64,000 bases of DNA from Amycolatopsis roodepoortensis (GCF_014873915.1 NZ_JADBEJ010000005.1:1-64000), one strand, 5' to 3'. Positions 50,726-59,054 are shown, counted from the stretch's first letter. Program-made: numbers and translations. The notes: generated by a model from the sequence alone, not told the origin.

Positions 50726-50777
50726 GTTGGTATTATTATACCGCCACCTGCTAGGGTTCCGGTATAATAATACCAAC
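50726..50777. promoter_or_regulatory. Paired GGTAT-N4-ATACC operators before the aminopeptidase
   Basis: GTTGGTATTATTATACC at 50726-50742 and its exact inverse at 50761-50777 form a 17-bp inverted repeat with an 18-base gap. Each arm is itself a GGTAT-N4-ATACC dyad. The sequence is strikingly AT-rich for this genome. TATAAT at 50763-50768 lies within the right arm and can serve as -10 for the aminopeptidase gene, so a bound repressor would cover the promoter. Confidence 0.75.
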
Positions 50778-50796
50778 CCTGGGACGCGAGGATCCG

Positions 50797-51603
50797 ATGA
50801 TCGAACTGAAGACGCCCGCCGAGATCGAGCGGATGCACGTGACCGGGCGTTTCGTCGCCGAAGTGCTCACCGAGGTCGGCGACCTCGCGGACGTGGGCGT
50901 CAACCTGATGGACCTGGAACACCACGTACGCGGCATGATCCAGCGACGCGGCGCGGAGTCCTGCTACTGGGACTACGCGCCGTCCTTCGGCAAAGGCCCG
51001 TTCCGCAACGTCATCTGCCTGGCGGTCAACGACGCCGTCCTGCACGGCCTGCCCCACGACTACACGCTGCGCGACGGTGACGTGCTCACCGCGGACCTCG
51101 CCGTGAAGATCGACGGCTGGGCGGCCGACTCGGCGCGCACGGTCATCGTCGGGACGCCCGCGGAGGAGGACCTGCGGATCGTCCGTGCCACCGAGGAAGC
51201 GCTGGAGGCGGCGATCGAGGCCGCGCGTCCCGGCAACCGTCTCGGCGACATCTCCGCGGCCATCTGGGCGGTCGCCCGCTCCTACGGCTACCCGGTGAAC
51301 ACCGAGTTCGGCGGCCACGGCATCGGCCGCACCATGCACGAGGAGCTCCACATTCCCAACAAAGGCAAGGCCGGTCGTGGCCTGAAGCTCCAGCCGGGGC
51401 TCACCGTCGCGCTCGAACCCTGGTTCGCCCGCACGACCGACCGGATCGTCTTCGACGACGACGGCTGGACCATCCGCTCGGCCGACGGTTCACGCACGGC
51501 CCATTCCGAGCACACGGTTGCCATCACCGATGGCGCTCCACTGGTGCTCACCAGGCGTGAGCACGAGATCTCCGGCGCTCGTGTGTCTGCGAAGGACTCC
51601 TGA
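50797..51603 (+). CDS. map: Type I methionine aminopeptidase
   Basis: This 268-residue protein has all metal ligands of type I methionine aminopeptidase: two Asp in ADLAVKIDGWAADSA, His in GGHGIGR, Glu in ALEPWF, and Glu in SEHTVAIT, plus His in VLHGLPHD and MHEELH. It removes the initiator Met from new proteins. GCGAGGA lies just upstream of the ATG at 50797. It lacks the N-terminal extension of some actinomycete copies. Its promoter is covered by a strong operator pair, so it is probably a regulated second copy. Confidence 0.9.
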   Translation: MIELKTPAEIERMHVTGRFVAEVLTEVGDLADVGVNLMDLEHHVRGMIQRRGAESCYWDYAPSFGKGPFRNVICLAVNDAVLHGLPHDYTLRDGDVLTADLAVKIDGWAADSARTVIVGTPAEEDLRIVRATEEALEAAIEAARPGNRLGDISAAIWAVARSYGYPVNTEFGGHGIGRTMHEELHIPNKGKAGRGLKLQPGLTVALEPWFARTTDRIVFDDDGWTIRSADGSRTAHSEHTVAITDGAPLVLTRREHEISGARVSAKDS

Positions 51604-51741
51604 GTCCGTCCGGCACCGCGACGTCCGCGTCCGGTGACTTCAGTGACGTTCGACCGAAAACTCCGAATACGGCCCGTCATCACGGCACGGCCGTTAGTGT
51701 GAACGGTCGCTGTAGTCATCACCCTTGAGGAGTAGCGGTTC

Positions 51742-51891
51742 ATGATCGCCGAGAGCGCGAACCAGCAGAGCGTGACCTTCCCGCAGGAAGCCACGCCGAT
51801 CTTCGACCTGGTCGCGAAGATGGTGGCGCGGACGCAGACCGAGGACGAGCACGACTTCGACCGCGAAGCCGGTCTCGCGACCTCGGTGTAG
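51742..51891 (+). CDS. 49-residue small protein with strong ribosome binding site
   Basis: An ATG at 51742 preceded by GAGGAG (9 bases) opens a frame of 49 residues ending with TAG at 51891. The product has no cysteine and no transmembrane helix. Its N-terminus reads MIAESANQQSVTFPQ, the middle has IFDLVAKMVART, and the tail is acidic (TEDEHDFDREAG) ending GLATSV. Codon usage is typical of the genome. It could be a leader-core RiPP precursor or a small regulatory protein; no modifying enzyme is adjacent. Confidence 0.6.
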   Translation: MIAESANQQSVTFPQEATPIFDLVAKMVARTQTEDEHDFDREAGLATSV

Positions 51892-51905
51892 CTTCCCGCC
51901 GAGGG

Positions 51906-52583
51906 TCATTCAGGCGGCGCGCCCGTGTGAGCACGGAGTTCCGCGGCCGTGCGGCGGGCGTGGGCCAGTCCGTCGAGGATCCATTGCGGTGGCTGCCGGT
52001 CGTTGGTCGCGATCCGCTCGTAGGCGGCGACCAGCCTTTCCGCGATCTTCAGCCGGGCGTCCGCGGCCGTCGGCTCCCGCGCGGCTTCGTCGTCGCCCTG
52101 GTCGGCCGGGATCGCGACCAGGGCGAGGTGCCCGGCCGGCGAACGGGCCGGTTCCGGCGCGGACTCGCCGGCGTCTGGTCGCTGTTCCGGAGTCGGCAGT
52201 CTGCGCAGGCGGAAGGCCGTCCGCTCGGTGTGCTCGGGCACGCCGTCACGGCGCGAGTCCTGTGACGGAAAGGGATCCGCGCGGAATCGTGCGACCGAAG
52301 GCCAGTATCGGGTCCGCACGGACCTCGGTGTCGCTCCATCGAGCCGGTACGCGATCTCCTGCCAGGTCTTCCCGTCGAGCCGTGCGGCGACCACCGCCGC
52401 TTCGAGGATCTGCTGTGCCATCCCGATCAGACCGGAATGATCCCGCGTCGAGCACGCGTCCTGCTCCGCGTCGGCGTCGACCCGGGCGGCGTTCGCGGCG
52501 AGATCGGCCAGTTCCGCCGCGTGGGCGGCGAGAGCGAGGTGAGCCCGGGTGGCGGCGGTGGGGATGGAGTGGCGGGTGGTCAC
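51906..52583 (-). CDS. Hypothetical protein with HTH-like segment
   Basis: This 225-residue protein has an N-terminal helical region (AHAAELADLAANAARVDADAE), a segment LDGKTWQEIAYRLDGATPRS followed by VRTRYWPSVARFR that resembles a helix-turn-helix, and a C-terminal region (LKIAERLVAAYERIATNDRQ). GAGGTG lies 6 bases before the GTG at 52583. An ATG at 52697 would start inside the palindrome upstream and is less likely. It is divergent from an ArsR gene. Confidence 0.6.
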   Translation of the reverse strand: MTTRHSIPTAATRAHLALAAHAAELADLAANAARVDADAEQDACSTRDHSGLIGMAQQILEAAVVAARLDGKTWQEIAYRLDGATPRSVRTRYWPSVARFRADPFPSQDSRRDGVPEHTERTAFRLRRLPTPEQRPDAGESAPEPARSPAGHLALVAIPADQGDDEAAREPTAADARLKIAERLVAAYERIATNDRQPPQWILDGLAHARRTAAELRAHTGAPPE

Positions 52584-52672
52584 CGTCCGCACCTCGTGGC
52601 GGGCCGGGGGATCGACAGGAGGCTCGCGGAATCCCGCATGCCGTGACTCACAGGTGTTCTCACCTTCTCTGA

Positions 52673-52697
52673 TATGCAGACTTGCATAAATATGCAA
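52673..52697. promoter_or_regulatory. Palindrome TTGCATAAATATGCAA, candidate ArsR operator
   Basis: TTGCATA-AA-TATGCAA at 52682-52697 is a perfect 16-bp palindrome, overlapping a second dyad TATGCA-GACT-TGCATA at 52673-52688. AT-rich dyads of this form are typical of ArsR/SmtB operators. It lies between the divergent HTH-like gene and the ArsR gene at 52821. Confidence 0.65.
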
Positions 52698-52820
52698 TTT
52701 ATGGACGCTTTTATGCCCTGATCGGGTGCGGTCCTGCCCGAACGGTGCGGGCCGAGGTTCGGCGACTCCGGAAATCGGGCACGATCAGGTTGCGCGGACG
52801 GCGGGACCCGCGGGGAAGGG

Positions 52821-53192
52821 ATGCCGATGAACAGTCCCCTGTATCAGGCGACGGCGGAGCTCTTCAAGACATTGGGGCACCCCGTCCGGATCCGCGTGCT
52901 CGAACTTCTCAGCGAGCGGGAGCACCACGTCTCGGAGCTGCTCGCCGACCTCGGTATCGAGCCCGCCAACCTGTCTCAGCAGCTCGCCGTCCTGCGGCGC
53001 GCGAACCTGGTGGTGCCGCGCAAGGAAGGTACGACCGTCTCCTACTCCCTGACCAGTCCGTCGGTCGCCGAACTGCTCGCCGTCGCTCGCGGGATCCTCA
53101 CCGGGGTCATCACCGGCCAGCTGGGATTGCTCGACGATCTGCAGAATTCCGCCGGTGTTCCCGGTGACGCGCATTCATCTGAAACAGGCTGA
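52821..53192 (+). CDS. ArsR/SmtB-family transcriptional regulator
   Basis: This 123-residue winged-helix protein reads LFKTLGHPVRIRVLELLSER, then HHVSELLADLGIEPANLSQQ and LAVLRRANLVVPRKEGTTVSY. It contains no cysteine at all, so it lacks the thiolate metal sites of arsenic or cadmium sensors; it may respond to another metal through His/Asp or to a redox signal. GGGGAAGGG precedes the ATG at 52821; a second ATG at 52827 is possible. No transporter is next to it. Confidence 0.88.
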   Translation: MPMNSPLYQATAELFKTLGHPVRIRVLELLSEREHHVSELLADLGIEPANLSQQLAVLRRANLVVPRKEGTTVSYSLTSPSVAELLAVARGILTGVITGQLGLLDDLQNSAGVPGDAHSSETG

Positions 53193-53615
53193 GAATCGGC
53201 GGCGAGCTATTCAGAACGTTCACAGTGTCGGATGATCGTCATTTGTTTTCCTCGCCGGCATCCACGCGCGGCTCGCTCGATTCGGAATTGTCCTCGCGGG
53301 GGAGCGTGCCATTTCCGGCGGCTGCCCTTCTCGTCTCTTCGACCAGAGAGTCGAAGATGGGGGTTCCGCACAGCTCCACATGGTCCTCCGTCGTCCCGGT
53401 CTTCGTGCCCGGTCATCTTGCCCCGGAACGGCTTCTTCGATCCAGTTCCGCCGGACAATGCACTCGATTGAGCTCACCCTCGGGGGTGAGCTATTCACCG
53501 ACGCGAAATGGCGAGTGCGGGATACGGCTCTTTCCGGGCGCGCACGCAGTCCCGCCGGTTCGCGGAAATGATTATTCCACTTTCCCGTGCGCGGCGGGAA
53601 AAGGATTTCTCCCGG
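53193..53615. other. Gene-free stretch of about 420 bases
   Basis: I see no credible gene here: open frames on both strands have unusual composition (Ser/Arg/Pro-rich) and no start signals. It holds a direct repeat GAGCTATTCA at 53204-53213 and 53488-53497 and a hairpin AGCTCACC (53471-53478) / GGTGAGCT (53485-53492). It could be a decayed gene or an unrecognised RNA. Confidence 0.55.
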
Positions 53616-54590
53616 CTACCGCGGTCCGCGTGCCGGACCCGTGGCGGAGAACTCGACCCGGTAGCGCGTCGGTGTCGTGCCCAGCGCGGTGGCGAAGTGC
53701 TCGCGAAGACGGGCAGGCGTGCCGAACCCGGACTGCGCGGCGACCGCGTCGATGCCGAGCCCGGTCGTCTCGAGAAGTTGGCGTGCCCGCGCGAGGCGTT
53801 GTGCGACAAGCCAGCTGTGGACCGTGGTCCCCGTGCGGGCGCGGAACGAGCGGGTGAAGGTGCTGCGGCTCATATGCGCCCTTGTGGCGAGGTCGTCGAT
53901 GCTGTGCCGCGCGTCCAGGCGGGACTGTACCCAGTTCATCACGGTGGTGAGCGGATCCTCGTCCGCGGCGGGTACGGGAAGTTCGATGAACTGGGCCTGG
54001 CCGCCGGGACGATGCGGCGCGGCGACGATCCGGCGGGCGACGCCGTTGGCGACGACCTGCCCGGCCGTGCGGGCGAGGAGGTGAAGGCAGGTGTCGATCC
54101 CGGCGGTCGCGCCCGCGCCGGTCACGATGTCGCCTTCGTCGACGTACAGCTCTTCGGGGCGCAGCTCCACCGAAGGAAAGCGCCTCCGGAAGGTTTCGAC
54201 CCATTTCCAGTGGGTCGTCGCGGCGCGCCCGTCGAGGATGCCGGCGTCCGCGAGGGCGAAGGCTCCCAGGCAGAGCCCGACGACGATGGCTCCGCGTTCG
54301 TGCGCGGCTCGCAGCGCGGCGGCCACGGGTGCAGGCGTCGAGGTTTCCGGGTCGGACCACCACGGCACGACGACGATGTCGGCCTCCGCGAGCGCGCCGA
54401 GGCCGGCGGGCACGTCGATCGAATAACCGGCGCTCGTGGCGAGCCTGCCCGCTTCGACGGCGGCGACCGTGATCGGCCACGGTTCCATGTCGGCCGCCGG
54501 GGATTCGGGTCCCCACACCAGGGACGGCACGGCGAGATGGAACGGGCTGATCCCTGGGAACGCCAGGACGGCCACACTCGGAGCGCTCAT
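53616..54590 (-). CDS. GlxA-family transcriptional regulator (DJ-1/PfpI plus AraC HTH)
   Basis: This 324-residue protein has an N-terminal DJ-1/PfpI-like domain with a nucleophile-elbow Cys in VVGLCLGAFALADAG, and a C-terminal AraC-type double helix-turn-helix (IDDLATRAHMSRSTFTRSFR and VAAQSGFGTPARLREHF). The ATG at 54590 follows GGGAGGGAT. The divergent gene is an isochorismatase-like hydrolase, a common partner of GlxA proteins, and the shared space has an inverted repeat. Confidence 0.88.
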   Translation of the reverse strand: MSAPSVAVLAFPGISPFHLAVPSLVWGPESPAADMEPWPITVAAVEAGRLATSAGYSIDVPAGLGALAEADIVVVPWWSDPETSTPAPVAAALRAAHERGAIVVGLCLGAFALADAGILDGRAATTHWKWVETFRRRFPSVELRPEELYVDEGDIVTGAGATAGIDTCLHLLARTAGQVVANGVARRIVAAPHRPGGQAQFIELPVPAADEDPLTTVMNWVQSRLDARHSIDDLATRAHMSRSTFTRSFRARTGTTVHSWLVAQRLARARQLLETTGLGIDAVAAQSGFGTPARLREHFATALGTTPTRYRVEFSATGPARGPR

Positions 54591-54627
54591 CGATCCCTCC
54601 CGCGAATATCGGCCGATCCCGGCCACA

Positions 54628-54667
54628 GCTGACCCGAATCCGTATCTCACCATCGAATCGGGTCAGC
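54628..54667. promoter_or_regulatory. GlxA-type inverted repeat in divergent promoter
   Basis: GCTGACCCGA at 54628-54637 and TCGGGTCAGC at 54658-54667 are exact inverse arms with a 20-base gap. A further small palindrome ATGGTAACCAT lies at 54672-54682. The repeat lies 38 bases upstream of the GlxA start codon and about 43 bases before the isochorismatase start. Confidence 0.6.
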
Positions 54668-54709
54668 GATCATGGTAACCATACCGACCGGATAGCGAAG
54701 GAACACACG

Positions 54710-55300
54710 ATGACCAGCACCACGCTCCGCGAAATCAGCACCTTGCCGACGACCCCCGCGACGCTCTCGGACGCGACCGTGATCCTCGTCGACTACCAGA
54801 ACACCTACACCCGCGGCGTGATGGAACTCGACGGCTGGGAGGCGGCGCTCGACGAAGCGGCCACCTTGCTGGCGCGCGCTCGCGCCGAGGGCGCGACGGT
54901 CATCCACGTCATGCACGACGGCGGCGAGGGCAGCCCGTACGACCTCCGGCAGGACCTCGGCCGGATCCACGAGCGTGTCGCCCCCGGCCCGGGTGAGGAG
55001 GTCGTGGTGAAGACCGCGCCGAACTCCTTCGTCGGGACCCGCCTGGGGGAACTGGTGGATGCCGCCGGGCACAAAGACGTCGTGGTGGCCGGGTTCATGA
55101 CCCATATGTGCGTCACGTTCACCGCGGAAGGCGTGTTCCTGCGCGGGAACAACCCGACCGTGGTGGCCGCGGCCTGCGCCACGCGCCCGCTTCCGTCCGT
55201 CGCCGGTCCGGTGACCGCCGTGGACCAGCACCGCGCGGCGCTCGCCACGATCGGTGATCTCTACGCGGTCGTCGTCGGTTCCTCGGCAGAGCTCGGCTAG
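54710..55300 (+). CDS. Isochorismatase-family cysteine hydrolase
   Basis: This 196-residue protein has the D-K-C catalytic set of isochorismatase-like hydrolases: Asp in ILVDYQNTYT, Lys in VVKTAPNSF and Cys in THMCVTFTAEG. Such enzymes hydrolyse amides or vinyl ethers, for example nicotinamide; the substrate here is unknown. GAAGGAA precedes the ATG at 54710. It is divergent from a GlxA regulator and probably controlled by it. Confidence 0.87.
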   Translation: MTSTTLREISTLPTTPATLSDATVILVDYQNTYTRGVMELDGWEAALDEAATLLARARAEGATVIHVMHDGGEGSPYDLRQDLGRIHERVAPGPGEEVVVKTAPNSFVGTRLGELVDAAGHKDVVVAGFMTHMCVTFTAEGVFLRGNNPTVVAAACATRPLPSVAGPVTAVDQHRAALATIGDLYAVVVGSSAELG

Positions 55301-55531
55301 AACGGGCGGTCCTTGATCGCCCCGCAGCCCGAATCCACGTAGATACCTAAGCCGCCCTTGGTTGCTCGAGGGGTAGGGCAAAGGTGGCGTGGGTCGGCAC
55401 CAGTGCCTTCACCTCGCCGGCGCCTCGCCCACGAGCACGACACGTTTGACTTACCTCAATAGAACCTGCGGGGTTGGGCTCGCACGTGGATCATGAGGGT
55501 GGTCCGCCGCCGAAGCATCGAAGGGGTCCCG

Positions 55532-57271
55532 ATGGCCAAGCCCAACGTCGCCGAGCAGTTCGTCCAGGTCCTGGTGCAGGCCGGGGTGGAACGGATCTAC
55601 GGCGTGGTCGGGGACAGCCTCAACCCCGTCGTCGACGCCATCCGCCGCACCCCGGGCATCGAGTGGGTCCATGTCCGCAACGAGGAGGCCGGTGCCTTCG
55701 CCGCGGCCGCCGAGGCCCAGCTGACCGGACGGCTCGCGGTGTGCGCGGGTAGCTGCGGACCCGGCAACACCCATCTGGTGCAAGGGCTTTACGACGCGCA
55801 CCGCACCGGTGCGCCGGTGCTCGCGCTCGCCTCGCACATCCCGTCCGGCCAGATCGGGACCGGGTTCTTCCAGGAGACCCATCCCGAGCGGCTGTTCGTC
55901 GACTGCAGCGGCTATTGCGAACAGATCAGCAGGCCCGCTCAGATGCCCAGGGTGCTGCGGATCGCCATGCAGCATGCGTTGTCCCGCGGCGAGGTTTCGG
56001 TACTGGTGTTGCCGGGCGACGTCGCGCACCTCGACGCCGTCGCGCCCACCGGCACCGGTACGCCGGTCACCGAGCACGGGACGGTCATGCCGCCGGAACC
56101 CCAGGTGGCCCGGCTCGCCGAGCTGATCAACGACGCCGAGACCGTCACCTTGTTCGCCGGCGCCGGGGTGCGCGGCGCGCACGCGGAGGTGATGGAGCTG
56201 GCCGGGACCGTGCAGGCACCGGTCGGGCACAGCCTGCGTGGCAAGGAATGGATCCAGTACGACAATCCCTACGACGTCGGGATGAGCGGGCTGCTCGGCT
56301 ACGGCGCCTGTTACCGTGCCATGCACGATGCGGATCTGCTGGTCCTGCTGGGCACCGATTTCCCTTACGACTCCTTCCTTCCTCAGGCAAGGACCGTGCA
56401 GATCGACCACGACGCGACCCGCCTCGGCAGGCGCACCCCACTGGAACTGGCGGTGCACGGCGACATGCGGGAGACCCTCCGGGCCGTGCAGCCGCTCCTG
56501 CGGCGCAAGACCGACCGGACGTTCCTGGACCGCATGCTGCGTGATCACTGCAAAACACTGGAGCAGGTCGTCGACGCCTATACGCGCAATGTCGAACGGC
56601 ACGTGCCCATCCATCCGGAGTTCGCCGCGGATCTTCTCGACGAACTCGCCGCGGACGACGCGATCTTCACCGTGGACACCGGCATGTGCAATGTCTGGGC
56701 GGCCAGGTACCTCACTCCCAACGGCCGCCGCCGGGTCATCGGGTCGTTCCTGCACGGCACGATGGCCAACGCGCTGCCGCACGCCATCGGCGCGCAGTTC
56801 GCCTATCCGGGTCGTCAGGTCGTGTCGATGTCCGGTGACGGAGGGCTGGGCATGCTGCTCGGCGAACTGCTCACCGTGGCCTTGCACGACCTGCCGGTCA
56901 AGATCGTGACGTTCAACAACTCCTCGCTGGGCATGGTGAAGCTGGAGATGCTGGTGGACGGCCTGCCCGACTACCAGACCGACCACCGTCCGGTCGACTT
57001 CGCCGCCATCGCCAGTGGCGCGGGCCTGCGCGCGGAGCGGGTCACCGACCCGACCCGGCTACGCGCGGCCCTCAAGGAAGCGCTGAGCCATGACGGGCCC
57101 GCGTTGGTGGATGTCGTGACGGACCCGAACGCGCTGTCGGTCCCGCCGCATATCACCGCCGGTCAGCTCGGCGGGTTCGCCTTGGCCGCGAGCAAGGTCG
57201 TCCTCGAGGGCGGGGTCGGCCGGATGATCGACCTGGCCCGGGCCAACCTCCGGAACATTCCCCGGCCGTGA
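55532..57271 (+). CDS. Thiamine-diphosphate enzyme, pyruvate oxidase/dehydrogenase (PoxB-like)
   Basis: This 579-residue protein has the three-domain layout of ThDP enzymes: N-terminal Pyr domain with the catalytic Glu in HVRNEEAGAFAAAA, central FAD-type domain (VTLFAGAGVRGAHAEV), and C-terminal PP domain with SGDGGLGMLLGELLTV and a downstream NN (TFNNSSLG). It is close in length and pattern to E. coli PoxB (572 residues), which oxidises pyruvate to acetate and passes electrons to quinones. GAAGGGG precedes the ATG at 55532. The 231-base gap before it shows no gene. Confidence 0.85.
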   Translation: MAKPNVAEQFVQVLVQAGVERIYGVVGDSLNPVVDAIRRTPGIEWVHVRNEEAGAFAAAAEAQLTGRLAVCAGSCGPGNTHLVQGLYDAHRTGAPVLALASHIPSGQIGTGFFQETHPERLFVDCSGYCEQISRPAQMPRVLRIAMQHALSRGEVSVLVLPGDVAHLDAVAPTGTGTPVTEHGTVMPPEPQVARLAELINDAETVTLFAGAGVRGAHAEVMELAGTVQAPVGHSLRGKEWIQYDNPYDVGMSGLLGYGACYRAMHDADLLVLLGTDFPYDSFLPQARTVQIDHDATRLGRRTPLELAVHGDMRETLRAVQPLLRRKTDRTFLDRMLRDHCKTLEQVVDAYTRNVERHVPIHPEFAADLLDELAADDAIFTVDTGMCNVWAARYLTPNGRRRVIGSFLHGTMANALPHAIGAQFAYPGRQVVSMSGDGGLGMLLGELLTVALHDLPVKIVTFNNSSLGMVKLEMLVDGLPDYQTDHRPVDFAAIASGAGLRAERVTDPTRLRAALKEALSHDGPALVDVVTDPNALSVPPHITAGQLGGFALAASKVVLEGGVGRMIDLARANLRNIPRP

Positions 57272-57281
57272 GACCGCCCAC

Positions 57282-58478
57282 TCAGCGCAGCGGGCGGAAG
57301 GTGGCGCGCAGGTCTTCGATCCAGGCTTCCGGGTTTTCCCACGGCCCGAAGTGGCCACCTTTCTCGTGGACGTTCACCTGCCGCACGTCCGCGTAGACGG
57401 GACCGGCCGCTTCCTTGAACGCGGCGACGCGGCGTTCGCGGTCGTGGGCTCCCGGCGGCGCGGCGTCGCCGAGGTGGAAGGTGAACCCGGCAGGCGCCTC
57501 GACCGCCGGCGTCCGGTCGTGCGAGGGCCGCCACGGATGCCGGTTGACGTTCTTGTAGGCGCGGATCGACGAGCCGATGGCCTGGTTGACCCAGTAGATC
57601 GTCGCGTTGGTGAGGATGTGGTCGACCGGATAGGAGTCCTCGAAGACCCCGTTCTGGTCGCTCCACTTCTTCCACCGCTTGAGGATCCACGCGAGCATCC
57701 CGATCGGGGAGTCGTTCAGGCCGTGCGTGATCGTCTGCGCGTCGAGCATATGCGTCGCGACATGGGAAACGTACGTGTCGACGAAGTTGACCATGTCGGG
57801 CAGGCCGTCGATCGGCGCACCGCCGGTGAGATCCCAGTGGCGCTCGCCCTGGAAGATCGTCAGCGGCATCTCGTTGCCGAGGTGAATGCCGTGGAGCGAG
57901 CCGGCGTATTTGTGGCCGAGCTGAGCTCCGACCAGCGCGCCGTAATCGGCCGCGCCGACCCCGAATCGCCGGTGGCCGAGCACATCGGTCATCAGCGTGT
58001 GGAACCGGTCGGCCATGCTGACGAAGTTCTCCTTGCCGTTCGTCAGCGGAGTGGAGAACGCGAAGCCGGGCAACGAAGGGACGATGACGTCGAAGGCGTC
58101 CGCGGGGTCGCCGCCGTGCGAGGCCGGGTCGGCGAGCGGGCGGATGACCTTGCTCCAGTCCCAGAAGGTCCATGGCCAGCCGTGCATGAGCAGCAGCGGG
58201 ATCGGAGCGGGGCTCTTCCCCGGCTCGCGGATGAAGTGCACCGGAGTGCCGTCGACGTCGACGCGATGGTGCGAGTATTCGTTCAAGCGGGCTTCGACGC
58301 CCCGCCAATCGAAACCGTCGGCCCAGTACTCCACGATCGGTTTGAGATAAGCGGTACTCAGCCCGAAGGCCTCGTCTTCGTTGTCCAGGTCGGGCGCGAA
58401 CCTGGTCGCTTTCAGCCGCCTCCGGAGGTCGTCGAGGACGTCCTGCTCGACATCGATGACGAAGGGTTCGAGGGTCAT
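57282..58478 (-). CDS. Epoxide hydrolase (EHN-type alpha/beta hydrolase)
   Basis: This 398-residue protein has the EHN N-terminal region (VLDDLRRRLKATRFAPDLDN) and an alpha/beta hydrolase fold with HGWPW (oxyanion hole), the nucleophile Asp in VGAADYGALVG, and the catalytic His in KGGHFGPWENPEAW. It opens epoxides to diols, a detoxifying or catabolic step. It begins at the ATG at 58478, overlapping the NTF2-like stop (ATGA), so both are co-translated under the TetR-type operator upstream. Confidence 0.88.
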   Translation of the reverse strand: MTLEPFVIDVEQDVLDDLRRRLKATRFAPDLDNEDEAFGLSTAYLKPIVEYWADGFDWRGVEARLNEYSHHRVDVDGTPVHFIREPGKSPAPIPLLLMHGWPWTFWDWSKVIRPLADPASHGGDPADAFDVIVPSLPGFAFSTPLTNGKENFVSMADRFHTLMTDVLGHRRFGVGAADYGALVGAQLGHKYAGSLHGIHLGNEMPLTIFQGERHWDLTGGAPIDGLPDMVNFVDTYVSHVATHMLDAQTITHGLNDSPIGMLAWILKRWKKWSDQNGVFEDSYPVDHILTNATIYWVNQAIGSSIRAYKNVNRHPWRPSHDRTPAVEAPAGFTFHLGDAAPPGAHDRERRVAAFKEAAGPVYADVRQVNVHEKGGHFGPWENPEAWIEDLRATFRPLR

Positions 58479-58927
58479 GATCGGTTCTCCTTGTGCGGGT
58501 CGGTCCAATCCAGGCGGAGCCTGGTGATGCGGAGTTCGGTGATGAGCCAGCGGCCGTCCGACCGGGTGAAGCGCACCCGGTAGTGGCCGTAGCCGTGCAT
58601 TTCGCCGTCGTGTGGCGTGGTGACGATGTCCTCCATGGCCCAGACACCGGCCGCCGAATCCGGCGACTCGATGTCGATCTCGCTGGAGAACAGGTGGTGA
58701 ATCAGCACGGAATCGGCGTGGTTGCGGGACTTGAGCCGGTCGGCGATCTCGGCGCGGCCGGTCATCCGCGCCTGGATCGATCCGTCCACTGTGGAGGCGA
58801 CGAACGGCGCGTCGGGCGTGAACAGGGCCGCGAGGTCGTCCCATCGATGGTGGTCGGCGCGGTAGACGTAGCGAGCCATCACGCGTCGCACGTCCTCCAC
58901 CGCCACCAGCCGGGCGAGGTCGTCCAT
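58475..58927 (-). CDS. NTF2-like (SnoaL-type) protein
   Basis: This 150-residue protein has the SnoaL-4 layout: LVAVEDVRRVMARYVYRADH, then WDDLAALFTPDAPFVASTV, HHLFSSEIDIES, and YGHYRVRFTRSDGRWLITEL. Related proteins act as small cyclases, isomerases or dehydratases. GAAGGAAAG lies just before the ATG at 58927. Divergent from the quinone reductase with a large operator between them, and coupled to the epoxide hydrolase. Confidence 0.82.
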   Translation of the reverse strand: MDDLARLVAVEDVRRVMARYVYRADHHRWDDLAALFTPDAPFVASTVDGSIQARMTGRAEIADRLKSRNHADSVLIHHLFSSEIDIESPDSAAGVWAMEDIVTTPHDGEMHGYGHYRVRFTRSDGRWLITELRITRLRLDWTDPHKENRS

Positions 58928-58972
58928 CGGCTTTCCTTCGTTCGGGGAAGTTGACCCGGCCGAGGATGCCGA

Positions 58973-59038
58973 CGAAAAAATGTACCGGCAAGTACAGTCT
59001 TCGGGCATGGCTTCTGTACTTGCCGGTACATTTTTTCG
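58973..59038. promoter_or_regulatory. Large inverted operator pair, TGTACCGGCAAGTACA
   Basis: The arms 58973-58997 and 59014-59038 pair perfectly over 25 bp, separated by 16 bases. Each arm contains TGTACCGGCAAGTACA or its inverse, which by itself is a dyad TGTAC-N6-GTACA. One copy lies near each divergent start. A CTTGCC-N17-CTACGT promoter for the quinone reductase overlaps the right arm. The TetR protein encoded downstream of the reductase is the likely ligand-responsive binder. Confidence 0.8.
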
Positions 59039-59054
59039 GACCTACGTTGCCCTC

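Noticed and set aside
53225..53857. A 210-residue frame in the gene-free stretch before the GlxA gene
   Set aside because: Ser/Arg/Pro-rich, runs into the antisense of the GlxA gene, no ribosome binding site or conserved motif.
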